Part shown: piece after piece, positions 40,300 through 50,095 of the stretch
Position numbering within the stretch: position 1 is the first letter of the stretch
How the letters are laid out: every line of letters starts with the position of its first letter
NCBI GenBank assembly: GCA_905221605.1
Contig: CAJNDS010000902.1
Coordinates: forward strand, 270,766 to 334,765
From: Symbiodinium natans
Taxonomy: Eukaryota; Sar; Dinophyceae; Suessiales; Symbiodiniaceae
Direction: 5' to 3'
Length of the DNA stretch: 64,000 nt
Made by a program: the position numbers and the translations under genes
Notes under the pieces: model-generated
Databases searched by the model: none
Seen by the model: the letters and a program-made list of their open reading frames with translations, nothing else
Told to the model about the DNA's origin: nothing

Positions 40300-40992
40300 T
40301 TAGATGTCACTATCCGAATGCCGATTGTCCTCAAGCAGATGCATGGTCTCGTCATCTAAATGCTCGAGAATGTCGGTAGCAATACGTTCATCGAGGAAGC
40401 ACGCTACCCACTCCAGAATGACGGCATTATCATTGGGGACAGCATCGGACATCGCTTGCAAAAGCAAATTGACTTTATCGGCAGTGAAACGCCATGCAAG
40501 CAAAAGATGCTGCTCCAAATGCGCTTTTATGAGGTAAATTGGAAAATCTTCCTGGCGATGCACAATGATTGGCCTGGCCCAGGCTAAAAGGGCATTCTGC
40601 TGTGGTCCAGGCGGACGTCTGAACATAGCCAGTAACGCCCCGTACTCCTGGGCAAGCTCGTTCCTCAAATCCTGCGAAAGATCTCGAAGGTGGTGTGCAA
40701 GCCAGGCACGATGACCTCCAACAGAGTGCGCGAGTTCGGCCGCAGCAACCATGGCGAGGGTCCGTTGATTAGGACGTCCTTGGGCTGCCGAGGCATCGCG
40801 GATTCCTTGCAGTACGAGGAGCTTGGTGAGCGATATCCAGCCAGCACTACAAGTGTGGCCGTGGCCTTCGAGGATGGGCTCGCTGGAAAAGATCTCCGGG
40901 TGTTCGTAAGGGTAGCATCTTTCCCAGTCACTGTCGCCATCTCCATTGACAGCAGTGTAAAGGCTGCCACCAATGACCAACGAAGCAGCCAT
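40300..40992 (-). CDS. Unknown helical protein A2 (paralogue of A1)
   Basis: 230 codons, mostly helix-forming, with HLEQHLLLAWRFTADKVNLLLQAM and an acidic tail. The stretch around LLLAW aligns with EDLDEEKLLLAWTLIEVIARL of the ORF at 45477-46082, and the preceding 90 residues follow the same pattern, so I treat them as diverged paralogues. No domain is recognised. It sits between B2 and the hydrolase on the same strand, with about 180 bases to the hydrolase. Confidence 0.5.
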   Translation of the reverse strand: MAASLVIGGSLYTAVNGDGDSDWERCYPYEHPEIFSSEPILEGHGHTCSAGWISLTKLLVLQGIRDASAAQGRPNQRTLAMVAAAELAHSVGGHRAWLAHHLRDLSQDLRNELAQEYGALLAMFRRPPGPQQNALLAWARPIIVHRQEDFPIYLIKAHLEQHLLLAWRFTADKVNLLLQAMSDAVPNDNAVILEWVACFLDERIATDILEHLDDETMHLLEDNRHSDSDI

Positions 40993-41162
40993 GCCGGGCA
41001 GTTAGTTCGGGGAGGGCAAGCGGGCGCCTGCTCCTGTGAGCCCTGGCGGCACAGAACAAGGGGGCAAGTTAGCGGGTAATACCATCACTCCTTTATGTTC
41101 GCGGCTGAGAGGGCTATGAGCCACAGGAACAAACTGTCAATCCATGCGGGGGACTAGGGCGT

Positions 41163-41182
41163 GTGAGTGCGGGCGCACTCAC
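41163..41182. repeat. GGGC-loop hairpin, 8-bp stem, intergenic copy 1
   Basis: GTGAGTGC-GGGC-GCACTCAC. Identical to 41394-41413. Confidence 0.85.
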
Positions 41183-41393
41183 GTACCCAACATCAAATCA
41201 CTCCCGCACCCTCACAAGATTCTCCGCAGGTAATACTCGGGAGCAAGGGAGCAACCCGAACGGGAGCTCCTGAGCCGCTTCACCGAGCCCCTGCTCGGAA
41301 ATTGCGGTGAGGGGTCACTGCTCGTCAAACTTGTACAGAGAACGTAAATGGATCTACTGCCTTGAGAAGAGATGCAGGTTCCTACACCGCCGT

Positions 41394-41413
41394 GTGAGTG
41401 CGGGCGCACTCAC
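41394..41413. repeat. GGGC-loop hairpin, 8-bp stem, intergenic copy 2
   Basis: Same 20 bases as 41163-41182. The flanks share CGTG before and ACGT after. Confidence 0.85.
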
Positions 41414-42245
41414 GTGGCATGAGCAACTCAACCGTCCTCCTCCACTTGCCCAGTGACTGGGGTCCTAGCCTGGCTAGAGGAGGGGAAGAGTATAGCATTG
41501 TTTCGCATTCGCGCGACACCCAAGTCCATCAATTCCGTAACATGAAGCTGCAATTTGAAATGGGTGCAGTTCACACGCACGACGGGCACAACACGCTGTG
41601 TACTGGCGAAGGTTGACGTCGATGTCACAAAACGCCTGCGCGATGCCCAAGCCCCGATGATACCTCCCCAGCGCCGACAAACAGCAGCCACTCTCGCGGT
41701 TTCCCTCAGGGATGGGAGGGCAACCCTATAATTCTCGACTCCAGGAGCGACGTGAGGGAGGCGAGTATAACAACAACCCCAATTCGACTGTTGTTGCCGC
41801 CAGAGGTACACTTGTGGAGGCTCGGAGAGGCCTTCGCGCGGCTCTATAATTAACCACAGGCTCAAGCACACAGTGCACGCATCAAAGAGGATACAACGCA
41901 ATGCATCCAATGGGCAGTCGTGAAGGTGTCTATCGCTGTGCCTGGAGGCGGGCCTACAGTAGGCCGACGTAGGGCTCAACTGCGAGACAATCACAAGCAG
42001 CGGAGCAAGACGTTCCATATGGCTTTGAGGGCTGGATGCCTCAACCATGTCAGTGATGCCTTCCTGAGGGGAAGGCGGTGGACTACCTCGGATCTACAGA
42101 GTTGACCTGAGCCAGCACTGCACAGCACCCATGAAAAAGTCCCGCCAACACATTCCCTAGAATGCAAAACCGCGAAAGCAGTGTGAAACTGGAGAACGAG
42201 ACCCTCATGCTTCCAAGGCCAAGCATTAGTGAAGGGGCGGGGTCC

Positions 42246-43664
42246 CTACTGCATTTTCAGAAGTATGTTTGCATTCGGAGCAAAAGCTCGGAGTACTGCC
42301 GACGCAGGACTCGCAACTGCCCCTTGTGAGTCGGCCAGGACAAAAGATCGACACTCGAGGTGCCCACTGCGTTCTCTCATCGCTTGCACGCATTTGACCA
42401 TCAACAGGGACACAGGCCAGCTACAAGAAGCCAAAACAGGGCAAGGTAGGTCATTCCAATCGCTTGGGTTGAGGAGCTGCAGGTGCCAGGACGGCCAGCC
42501 AACAGTGACGGGTGGATGCGCAGCCCTTACAGCCAGGAGATCATTGTAGGCATATACAGTGAACGGTGTGCCCACCGGCCAATCTACCAGGGCACAGCAC
42601 GGAGGGACAGGTAGGTGACTAAGTTGCGAAACAGCGAAGACCCCAAGGAGATCTGGCTGCAGGCGGTTCGGGCACAAAGCACATAAGGCAGGGAAAAGTT
42701 GAGTGGTAAGTTGGAGAGTATCCCCTTCAAGAGCTTCTTGTCGAAAGGGGGCAACGCACCAAACGATTTGAATCATACAACCTTGATGTTGAGTAACGCG
42801 CACAAGGGTGAGATTGGCAACAAGGCCAGCATACCTTACCCTACAACGAGAAGCTGCTTCACGGACTGACCAAGGGGCAGGCACGTGACGCTGCAAGGTG
42901 GACTGTGTGCGAGGCCATAGACTGCCACAGTGGCCCTCTGCCTGCGGGTGAGGAGAATCCATTTGGGCAGGCCAATGATGCTCATGAGCAAGTCGCCCGC
43001 CCAGGAGCTGCCTTGCAGGAGTTTGATTGGCAAAGTCAGCTGTAAACGGTGAACGCAGTCGGAGGAAGCGGAGGCTCGCGAGTGGGAAGTCTCCAACTGC
43101 ATGGACGTCGTAAGTGCATTCGTCAAGAGGCGTGACTCCAAAGAACGCTCCGGCGTGTTCCCCCGTGGGAATCGCAAAGAAGGGCATTCCCCTCAGACCT
43201 TCCAAGAGAAGTCGGAACCAGTGCGAATTAACTGATGCAAGACAGGCCACAGACTGGATAGCCAATTGGCACCAATGAAGCATGTGCCAATGAAAGTCTA
43301 AGCCGTCCGAGACCTGGCCGATCTTTATTTCTTGTCTTATGCTCCAACTAAGCCAAGCCTGGAAGGCATCAGCGGCATTTTCCGTGCCATGAACACTCTG
43401 CAATGGCAGGGCAAGAACAGCCTTGATGTTGCAGAGATCCACAAGAAGGCGTTGCGCGACTGACGATGTCAGTCTTTGCACAGGGTCCTCTCCACCTCCG
43501 CAAAGAGGAATTAGAGGGTCATTGCCTAGGACCAGCGTCAAGGCCACCGGGGACAAATCCAAGGACAGAGCTTGCGGCAGAGCAAGAGTACGGGCGTACT
43601 CAAGCTGCCTTGGGTCGCTGTCAAGGCAATCTTCCTCTGTTGACATGCTCAAGTTGGGCCGCAA
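42246..43664 (-). CDS. Unknown protein B2 (paralogue of B1)
   Basis: Up to 472 codons; the ATG near 43646 (MSTEEDCLDSD) is a likelier start than the non-ATG codon at 43664. It contains ALSLDLSPVALTLVLG, LHWCQLAIQSVACLASVNSHW, LVDWPVGTPFTVYAYNDL and a C-terminal MRERSGHLECRSFVL…ILLKMQ. Each has an equivalent in B1. No enzyme motif recognised. A GGGC-loop hairpin lies within the first 30 codons (43586-43601), and the paralogous fragment at 59.9 kb lacks it. Two TTTGGCTCA segments just upstream (43727-43736, 43753-43768) resemble relict spliced leaders. Confidence 0.6.
   Translation of the reverse strand: MRPNLSMSTEEDCLDSDPRQLEYARTLALPQALSLDLSPVALTLVLGNDPLIPLCGGGEDPVQRLTSSVAQRLLVDLCNIKAVLALPLQSVHGTENAADAFQAWLSWSIRQEIKIGQVSDGLDFHWHMLHWCQLAIQSVACLASVNSHWFRLLLEGLRGMPFFAIPTGEHAGAFFGVTPLDECTYDVHAVGDFPLASLRFLRLRSPFTADFANQTPARQLLGGRLAHEHHWPAQMDSPHPQAEGHCGSLWPRTQSTLQRHVPAPWSVREAASRCRVRYAGLVANLTLVRVTQHQGCMIQIVWCVAPFRQEALEGDTLQLTTQLFPALCALCPNRLQPDLLGVFAVSQLSHLPVPPCCALVDWPVGTPFTVYAYNDLLAVRAAHPPVTVGWPSWHLQLLNPSDWNDLPCPVLASCSWPVSLLMVKCVQAMRERSGHLECRSFVLADSQGAVASPASAVLRAFAPNANILLKMQ
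43586..43601. repeat. GGGC-loop hairpin, 6-bp stem, in gene B2
   Basis: GAGTAC-GGGC-GTACTC, perfect. Absent from the paralogous site at about 59926-59934. Confidence 0.8.
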
Positions 43665-43809
43665 GGCAACGAGTCGTATAGTGTGGCGGCAGGAAAGTGA
43701 CGTCGCGGGGCAGCCTCAGACTCCCATGAGCCAAAGCACTACTACGCTAGTGTGAGCCAAAAGGCGGCAAGAAGGCGTTACCAATGCAGCAAAGCCAGCC
43801 GTCCTAGCA

Positions 43810-45250
43810 TCAAAGTAGGCTGTGGGAGGCGGAGACCAATCTAAACAGGTGACCTTCGAAGGTGAGGCACTTGTACTTAAGAAGCACCCTCGCATCCTCA
43901 TGGAACGCTGTTTGGATTTTGGTGCACGTGTCCGCAACAAAGCCCTGTTCATCGCAAAGTACGAAAGCCCGACTTTCAAGGTAACCACTCCGTTGCCGCA
44001 TGTGTTGCACAATTAGTATTTGCAGCATTAGGACCGGCAGCATTGGATCGATTGTGAGATTGAGAGGGAGCATCCCATCAGGCGGATTGACAATACAGAG
44101 GCGCCTACTAAAGTAAGACCCTACCAGGACCGGATGCGCCTCTACCATGTGCTCAAAGGAGGGGAAGGCAACAGCAATAAAGACCGTGCCAACAATCAAC
44201 AAGAAAGCTGACTAGAGGGACAGCAAAAGTCAGTCCCTGGACAACTACTTGGATTTGCACCAGATTGAGATCAAGTCGGAAGGCCATGTTTTCCAGGAGG
44301 AGCGGAAGAAGTTCAGCGCCTAGTTGGGTAGAGTCGAGGAGGTACCACTCTCCGTGCGTGTAGGGTGAGCAACACATGGTGTACTTGAGCATACATCCAA
44401 ACTCGAGTCCAACTTCAACGAGGACGAAGGTGGCGATTTACCCTGTTCGTGAAAGGCGCAGGCCGTTTGGGTGGTGAACTGGTACTCTTGCACTCGTGGC
44501 GCACCGGTGCCATTCTCGGCTGGGAGGGGCCCAGAGGGGCGTTTAAGAACGCCAGGCCAAAAACCATGGTGGGTGGCACGAGCAAGCAGGGTGGGAGGTG
44601 ACCTTTGGTATGCGAGAAGAGGTGCATGAAGACGGAAAACAGGCAGACAGGACAGCGAGCTCAACCGAAGAAAAAACACCTCGTAGCTGCCCAGGGTGGT
44701 AGTGGCAATTCTGCAAGATGCATGCAATGTTACCGGGAGCGCAATTATATACGCCTGCCCGATGTGGCCAGCAAGTACATTATGCCACGCCACACTCACC
44801 GAACCCATAGCGCGCAGAGTTTGCAACCCCCATTGCTGCCACTCAAGGCATCCGCATCCATCTATCTCCCTTAACTGGAGGGCAAGTCCCTTGGACCAAC
44901 AGCGGTGGATAAGCTGGAGAGCAGCCCCAACCAATTCGGAGGACTTTACATCGGCATCCAAGTGTGCACGAATGGAGACCGTGCCAGCCAGCTGCATAAT
45001 GCAAAAGGCGATACTGGACTCCACGGTGCAGAATTTGTTGTCATACGAGAAGAGGCAGGGCGAAGTATGGATGGAAGAGCCAAGAATCTTCCTAAGATGA
45101 TCCGGCGCCAAATCCAGACAGAAGGCCATTGCGCGGGTTAAGGGTCAGTGCTCCCATAACGAGCGCTTGAGCAAAATAACTGTCACGCATGTGCCAACTA
45201 TATTCGGATGGGGAGGGGTAGGTGATCACAATGTTAGCAGTGATCAAACA
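43810..45250 (-). pseudogene. Unknown protein B1, frame-interrupted paralogue of B2
   Basis: Homology to B2 runs collinearly but through at least three frames: 45250-45130 (FAQALVMGALT), 45129-44395 (MAFCLDLAPDHLRKILG, matching ALSLDLSPVALTLVLG), 44392-44200 (YLLDSTQLGAELLPLLLENM) and 44202-43810 (VGTVFIAVAFPSFEHMVEAHPVLVG, then MRQRSGYLESRAFVL…VLLKYK matching the B2 C terminus). It is therefore one gene of about 450 codons with frameshifts, or a correct gene with assembly indels. Divergence from B2 is large, so the duplication is old. Confidence 0.55.
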
Positions 45251-45476
45251 ACGAAGCAAATAACAGAGGAGCACGTAAAGGTACGAGTACCATAAGCGGC
45301 AATAAAGCCCACCGAGCACAAAGTACAAGGGGCAACCACACCCTCACTCAGTGGACACATTGGCACATAGCTCCACTGTCTGCGAACAGATGGCCAAAGT
45401 GAGGTGGGTCCAGCAAGGGGCATTAAAGCCAGTAACGTGGCTCTGGATCTATTGTGTGAGAAGAAACAAGGTATGA

Positions 45477-46082
45477 CTACCACGGCCAAAAGAAGTGATA
45501 GGGGAATTGTTCACACTCACACAGTTCACGGGCAATGACTGTTGCTCTTGGCGTTAAGACCTGGAGCAATGCCTCTACCCTACCCCATCCAGTTTTGTGC
45601 CCGATTAAAGCCCCGACAACTCGTGAAGACCACTTGGGGGTCAAAGAAAAGTGCTCCGAAAGTGATTGGGCAAGCGCACGTTCTCCAACGCACGAGATGG
45701 CACGGAGATTTGGTGCACTTATTTTCCATAGCATTGACACGGTAGCGCGAGGTTGAGTGGCAGCGTCCAGCCTTGCAATGACTTCAATGAGAGTCCATGC
45801 AAGTAGGAGTTTTTCCTCATCCAGATCTTCGACAATCTCGTGAATGATCAGTGGATTACCAAAGGAGACGCCTCGATATAAACGATCCTTATGGTACGGG
45901 GAAAGGGCTTCGTTCGACTTGCTTTCCTCTAAGAGAGCCACGAGGATCGCTCCCGCTGCAGCAGGGAGGACTGTGAGTTCGAAGTCAGCTGTGCTGGAAT
46001 GACTACCAATGGCTTCATGGTAACGCCAAGCCAGGAGGCAGCGTGTGGCGGCCAGCATGTTTGGTTGTGCCCGGGCGTTCAC
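45477..46082 (-). CDS. Unknown helical protein A1 (paralogue of A2)
   Basis: 201 codons from the ATG at 46082 (MNARAQPNMLAATRCLLAW). Alanine- and leucine-rich, with EIVEDLDEEKLLLAWTLIEVI as the best-conserved part relative to A2. A relict-leader-like TTTGGCTCAG lies 8 bases upstream (46090-46108, minus strand). An imperfect GGGC-loop hairpin (46064-46085) spans the first codons. It begins just 70 bases beyond the stop of the giant LINE polyprotein, on the same strand. No known domain. Confidence 0.5.
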   Translation of the reverse strand: MNARAQPNMLAATRCLLAWRYHEAIGSHSSTADFELTVLPAAAGAILVALLEESKSNEALSPYHKDRLYRGVSFGNPLIIHEIVEDLDEEKLLLAWTLIEVIARLDAATQPRATVSMLWKISAPNLRAISCVGERALAQSLSEHFSLTPKWSSRVVGALIGHKTGWGRVEALLQVLTPRATVIARELCECEQFPYHFFWPW

Positions 46083-46085
46083 AAC
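46064..46085. repeat. Imperfect GGGC-loop hairpin at the A1 start
   Basis: GTTGTG and CACAAC pair around C-GGGC-G with two mismatches, overlapping the first codons of A1. Confidence 0.5.
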
Positions 46086-46150
46086 TGGTCTGAGCCAAAG
46101 GTGCCGCCATCACGAAAGAGGGAGGGTGGTTGAAATGGGGACTACACGCA

Positions 46151-49100
46151 TCACAACGAGGGGGGTGTTACCCACAATCCCCTACGCGGAACAGCTGTAA
46201 CATCAACGCGTCTCCTTTTATCGTCTCTTTGCCTCTCGACCTCTAGTATATCCTGAACTTCCAGGATAAGGCGCTTGGACACCCTGTTGGTGGTTGCCTT
46301 TGGGTGCTTTGGGAGAGCAGGGCTATGACACGCGATACCCGCAGCGTTTAACGCATCAACTGCCGCATTAAATTCACTCTTCGTGGTGGTAATAGCAAAG
46401 ACATCTTGTAGGTTAGCAAATTCCTGGTTAGGTGTGACCTGTGGATGACAGTGCTGCCCCACCTGGATGAGCTGAACCAACGCTTCAGTAGCCCCTTCGA
46501 TGAAGGGCGAAACTGCGTTTCTATTTTTGACGTACACCCCGTCATGTACCCAAAGCACTGTGCCTGCGCAGTACGGGAGCATTGCAGCGAGCCCTTTTCG
46601 CATTACGAAGCTTTCCGCAGCTTCAAGTGCAAAAGTTGCCCAATTCCTGTTGTTGACCCTTGCATCCGGTTGGTAAAAAGGGATTCCTTGCTGGATCATA
46701 ACCTGGAGGGTAGCTTTAGCCTGCACCAAATGTGCAAGAAAACTTGCCAAGGCAGGGGGGATGGCATAAGCAGCAATACTACCTTCATAAACATGCCGAA
46801 GGAAAGCATTGCTGTCCATTCCAACTGCTCTTTGCAACAAGTGCTTGGTTTGCACTGTTTGTGCTTTGGGCGCGCGTGCAAGGTGACTACTAAATAGCTC
46901 CCTGGCTTCAAGCAACGTTGGGAGGGGTGGGTGAGTAGGGCTGTGACATGTAAGGAGGCGCAAAAGCGTATAATGCGCACCTTTCATGTCGATTTCAATT
47001 GCGTTCGGTCCGATGGCCAAGAAACGTGTTAGCCTTTTACTCGTTTGCCAGTGCCGTATGGCATAATATCTACCCTGTGGGTGCAAAGATGGCCTTCGAT
47101 ACTGGACCAGCCCTGGCCACGTTGTATCAAGCTCGGGGGGAGGCTTGATCCGATTGTAGAGGCAAAACCGCAAAAGCAGTTCCGGATTCCAAAGTGGGGG
47201 GGCCTCAAGAGAAATAGTTTCAGCTCCGGAATGCAAATCCTGTATAGCTTGCAGGTGCCATTGCTTGGAAGGCAACAGAATAGGCGGAAAGCACTCAGTG
47301 TTTATTTGCATATGAGGCTGACCCTCACCCGAGTCAAAGAAGACATCTTCATGAAGGGGTGCTTCGTAGCGGAGACTGTTAGCAGCGATTCCTGCCAGGT
47401 GATCAGCGACTTTGTTGCCGACGCGAGGGACGTATGACCAATGCACTGTAATGGGTGTGTGCGTTAACTTTTGCCACATGTTGTCCAGTTTTCGCACTAG
47501 GTCTTCCCTATGTAGTCTCAAGGCACCAGCAAAGTGCTTTACAATGTTGATGCAGTCGCCCTGAAGGATAACCTCCCTAATTTGATTGCTAGCAGCTAGA
47601 GATAATGCCTTGTCTAACGTTGCGTCAGCGGCGCATATTTCCGCAAACATAGAATCTGGACAAGGCTGGAGTGGGATGGCAATCGTTTCAAGAATTACCG
47701 GGACTGGTCCGGGCGACCATACGATACCACCCGCACCACCGATACCTTCTTGCACGTGGCAGCTGCCGTCAAATTGAGCAACAAGGTGGGTATCTTTGAC
47801 AGGTTTTAACTCAACAATAAGTGGAGTACCTGCAGGGATTGGCCTTAATGCCGTAACTTTAAGGTGCAGATTGCCGCAATGACACATTTTAGGCCATAGA
47901 GCAACATTAGGGACGCCAAGGGTCTGTTGATACATAGGTGCAAGCAAGTAATGCTGTGCATCTAATGTTGCTAAGACATCCCCTATATTGGCATTCCTGG
48001 GGGAGACGGTAACACCTTGGGCGCTTGCTTTAATTAAGGCAGAAAGGGGATGCTTGACCTCAATATGGAGTCCTCCGTCGTTGCAACAGGGCTTGCAGCG
48101 TTCCGTGTCAACCCACCATGCCGGTAATGCTTTGGGAAGTAACATCCTCGGGATGGTATTCCAAAGACGTGACGCGAGCTTGGGTATGTTACTGATGTGT
48201 TTTGCCCGTTGCGGTGTCTCACACCATCCAGGGTGCCAGGTGCATTGCTGTTCCATAGTATATCTTCTTATGGTCGCAATCCATGCTAATAGGACGGCAC
48301 AGAATTTCTTGTCAATCCCTCCCTCAACATTGATCTTAGGAAGGGCAGTGTGACACAGGGAGTCAAACGAGGCAGTGCCAGCATATCCCAATGTGACTAG
48401 GACAATAAAGAGGGAGGCTTTGGTGACCACACAAGCCGTAAGCCAATGCTCTGTTGTGTTTGCTCCCAGCCCACAGAGCAGGCAGTGGCTTTGGATGAAA
48501 GTACACTGGTGCTCATTGGGTATAGCTGCTCTGTAAGTAATAGTTCTAGCCGGAGCACCAGGCATTGCCGCACATTGCAGGAGTGGTGCTTGGTTAACAT
48601 CACAGCAAGGCAGCATGCAGCTGATGGCATGGGCAAGGTCATCAGGGCAGCTTTGGTTGAGATGACAGAGTTTGCAGACTGGCATGCTGCCGAACCCATT
48701 GTCATACCAGAGCTCTTTCCCTGTTTGTTTGCGTAGGCAGACTCTACATTGCTCGTCCCTAGAGGCATATTGCCTGTACACAAAATATGCATCGGCTTCT
48801 TCAACAATGGCCCATCTAAGTGCGTAGCAACGAGTGACATCCGAAGCCACGTTCTTTGGCGGGAGGTTTAGCGCAAGCAAAATGGCACATAGCTGTCTCT
48901 CATGTGCATGGTTCGCAACTTTTTGTCGAAGATATCCTTGCGCCTGAACACAAGCAGCATTGCGCAACACTGCTCTAAGCGCAATTTGCGCCTGCTTGAG
49001 CTTGCGACCGCCTGAGTGAGGGCTCACTCGAGGCAGCGCAGCAGATAGGGCATCATGGCACTTGCTTTTGAACTGCTCAATGATTGGTGAGTCTCCTAAG

Positions 49101-50095
49101 GAGACTGATTTCTGAATGGCTTGCCTGGCTTGCACAAGCAACGAATGGTAGAAGGGAAGGTTGGCCGCATGCGCATTTTCAAGGTCATGCAGGATAACGT
49201 TTAAAGCCCATTTGCCTCTCCAGCGCAGCAGTAGGCCAACTTTAGATAATATGGCGCCTATCTCAGGATCCATTGCCCTAGGCGCTTTGATAAAATCAAA
49301 AACGCCCGCCATATGTTTGGCCTGAATCCAGGGACGCCTCAAAATAGTTGAGCTGGCAATAGCTAGTGCTTTGAGCATATGCCTTTTGGTGAAGGCGTAC
49401 AAGGAATTGCAGAAAAGAGGGCAAGAGGCAATGAAGGCCGTATGGAATTGAATCCTGGCAGGCATTGATGCAGTAAGGGAAAGAGCTTGTTTATTCCTTC
49501 TCAACATATTGCACAAGGCCTTATCAAGGATCAGCATGCGCAAGGAAACATCTGACATTTTCCTTTGTCCAACCCAATGGATTTCATCAATAGACGTTGC
49601 TTGCTCCCATTCATATTTTGACATGCGGCCACGCAGGATAAAGCCCAACATTGTTGCAGTCTCAGCAATAATCTTAGACCCCCAAGGCGTCATGTCGAGG
49701 AGAAGGATATCAGCAGTTTTGAAGGGCTTGTTGGTAAGAATAGAAGTTTTGCATTTGCATTTGCAAGGCGATGCAATAATGCAAGCCAACAAAGCCTGGA
49801 AGTTTTGCTGTTGTGTGCACATGCAAAGCAGCATATCGCTAGACAGGACGTAGCATTTGCTTCCGCTTACTAAGAGCAGTCCGTGTCGCACGTCAAGCCT
49901 AGTCAAGGACATCCTCATTGCTTGGTCGAGGCTGTAGATGTTCTGTTGAAGCAGTAAGCACAAGGCTTGATGCAATGAGGGACCTCCAATGGTGAGAGTA
50001 TTGCTCGGTGCCCTGCTTGGAAGCATTGGTGACGGAGAACTTGTAACCCCGCGCTGTGCGCTGGTTCGAAAGTTCTTTGTGCCTTTTCCACCCAA
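46151..50095 (-). CDS. LINE polyprotein 3' part: zinc fingers, RNase H, polymerase-like C terminus
   Basis: 1,314 codons. The start is the continuation of the reverse transcriptase thumb. At about residues 448-476 CRVCLRK…VCKLC is a C4 zinc motif. At 536-554 HCLLCGLGANTTEHWLTAC is the CxxC…HxxxxC knuckle typical of LINE reverse transcriptases. RNase H spans about 770-905: AQFDGS, MFAEICAADATL, LQGDCINI and NKVADHLAG supply the D-E-D-D set. Beyond it, IEIDMKGAHYTLL (about 1032-1043) and, after NWATFALEAAESFVM, VLWVHDGVYV (about 1182) have the order and spacing of motif A, the QGTAAD helix and the VHDE motif C of family-A DNA polymerases. That last assignment is an inference; the rest is clear. 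Confidence 0.8.
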   Translation of the reverse strand: MGGKGTKNFRTSAQRGVTSSPSPMLPSRAPSNTLTIGGPSLHQALCLLLQQNIYSLDQAMRMSLTRLDVRHGLLLVSGSKCYVLSSDMLLCMCTQQQNFQALLACIIASPCKCKCKTSILTNKPFKTADILLLDMTPWGSKIIAETATMLGFILRGRMSKYEWEQATSIDEIHWVGQRKMSDVSLRMLILDKALCNMLRRNKQALSLTASMPARIQFHTAFIASCPLFCNSLYAFTKRHMLKALAIASSTILRRPWIQAKHMAGVFDFIKAPRAMDPEIGAILSKVGLLLRWRGKWALNVILHDLENAHAANLPFYHSLLVQARQAIQKSVSLGDSPIIEQFKSKCHDALSAALPRVSPHSGGRKLKQAQIALRAVLRNAACVQAQGYLRQKVANHAHERQLCAILLALNLPPKNVASDVTRCYALRWAIVEEADAYFVYRQYASRDEQCRVCLRKQTGKELWYDNGFGSMPVCKLCHLNQSCPDDLAHAISCMLPCCDVNQAPLLQCAAMPGAPARTITYRAAIPNEHQCTFIQSHCLLCGLGANTTEHWLTACVVTKASLFIVLVTLGYAGTASFDSLCHTALPKINVEGGIDKKFCAVLLAWIATIRRYTMEQQCTWHPGWCETPQRAKHISNIPKLASRLWNTIPRMLLPKALPAWWVDTERCKPCCNDGGLHIEVKHPLSALIKASAQGVTVSPRNANIGDVLATLDAQHYLLAPMYQQTLGVPNVALWPKMCHCGNLHLKVTALRPIPAGTPLIVELKPVKDTHLVAQFDGSCHVQEGIGGAGGIVWSPGPVPVILETIAIPLQPCPDSMFAEICAADATLDKALSLAASNQIREVILQGDCINIVKHFAGALRLHREDLVRKLDNMWQKLTHTPITVHWSYVPRVGNKVADHLAGIAANSLRYEAPLHEDVFFDSGEGQPHMQINTECFPPILLPSKQWHLQAIQDLHSGAETISLEAPPLWNPELLLRFCLYNRIKPPPELDTTWPGLVQYRRPSLHPQGRYYAIRHWQTSKRLTRFLAIGPNAIEIDMKGAHYTLLRLLTCHSPTHPPLPTLLEARELFSSHLARAPKAQTVQTKHLLQRAVGMDSNAFLRHVYEGSIAAYAIPPALASFLAHLVQAKATLQVMIQQGIPFYQPDARVNNRNWATFALEAAESFVMRKGLAAMLPYCAGTVLWVHDGVYVKNRNAVSPFIEGATEALVQLIQVGQHCHPQVTPNQEFANLQDVFAITTTKSEFNAAVDALNAAGIACHSPALPKHPKATTNRVSKRLILEVQDILEVERQRDDKRRRVDVTAVPRRGLWVTPPSL
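49014..49029. repeat. GGGC-loop hairpin, 6-bp stem, in LINE ORF
   Basis: GAGTGA-GGGC-TCACTC, perfect, between the reverse transcriptase and the zinc fingers. Confidence 0.75.

Larger units (their letters stand above)
40993..42245. other. 1.25-kb spacer with two identical GGGC-loop hairpins
   Basis: No convincing gene. GTGAGTGC-GGGC-GCACTCAC is present at 41163-41182 and again at 41394-41413, each with extra G-T pairs beyond the stem. A different hairpin, CCGAGC-CCCT-GCTCGG, lies at 41283-41298. A minus-strand open frame at 41428-42048 has a mixed composition and no recognisable domain; it could be a decayed gene. Confidence 0.55.

Noticed and set aside
41283-41298. CCGAGC-CCCT-GCTCGG hairpin
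   Set aside because: A real inverted repeat, but the loop is not GGGC/GCCC, so it was not counted in the hairpin family.
44605-45141. Plus-strand ORFs opposite B1 and, generally, plus-strand ORFs across 29-58 kb
   Set aside because: Composition and lack of domains mark them as shadows of the minus-strand genes.
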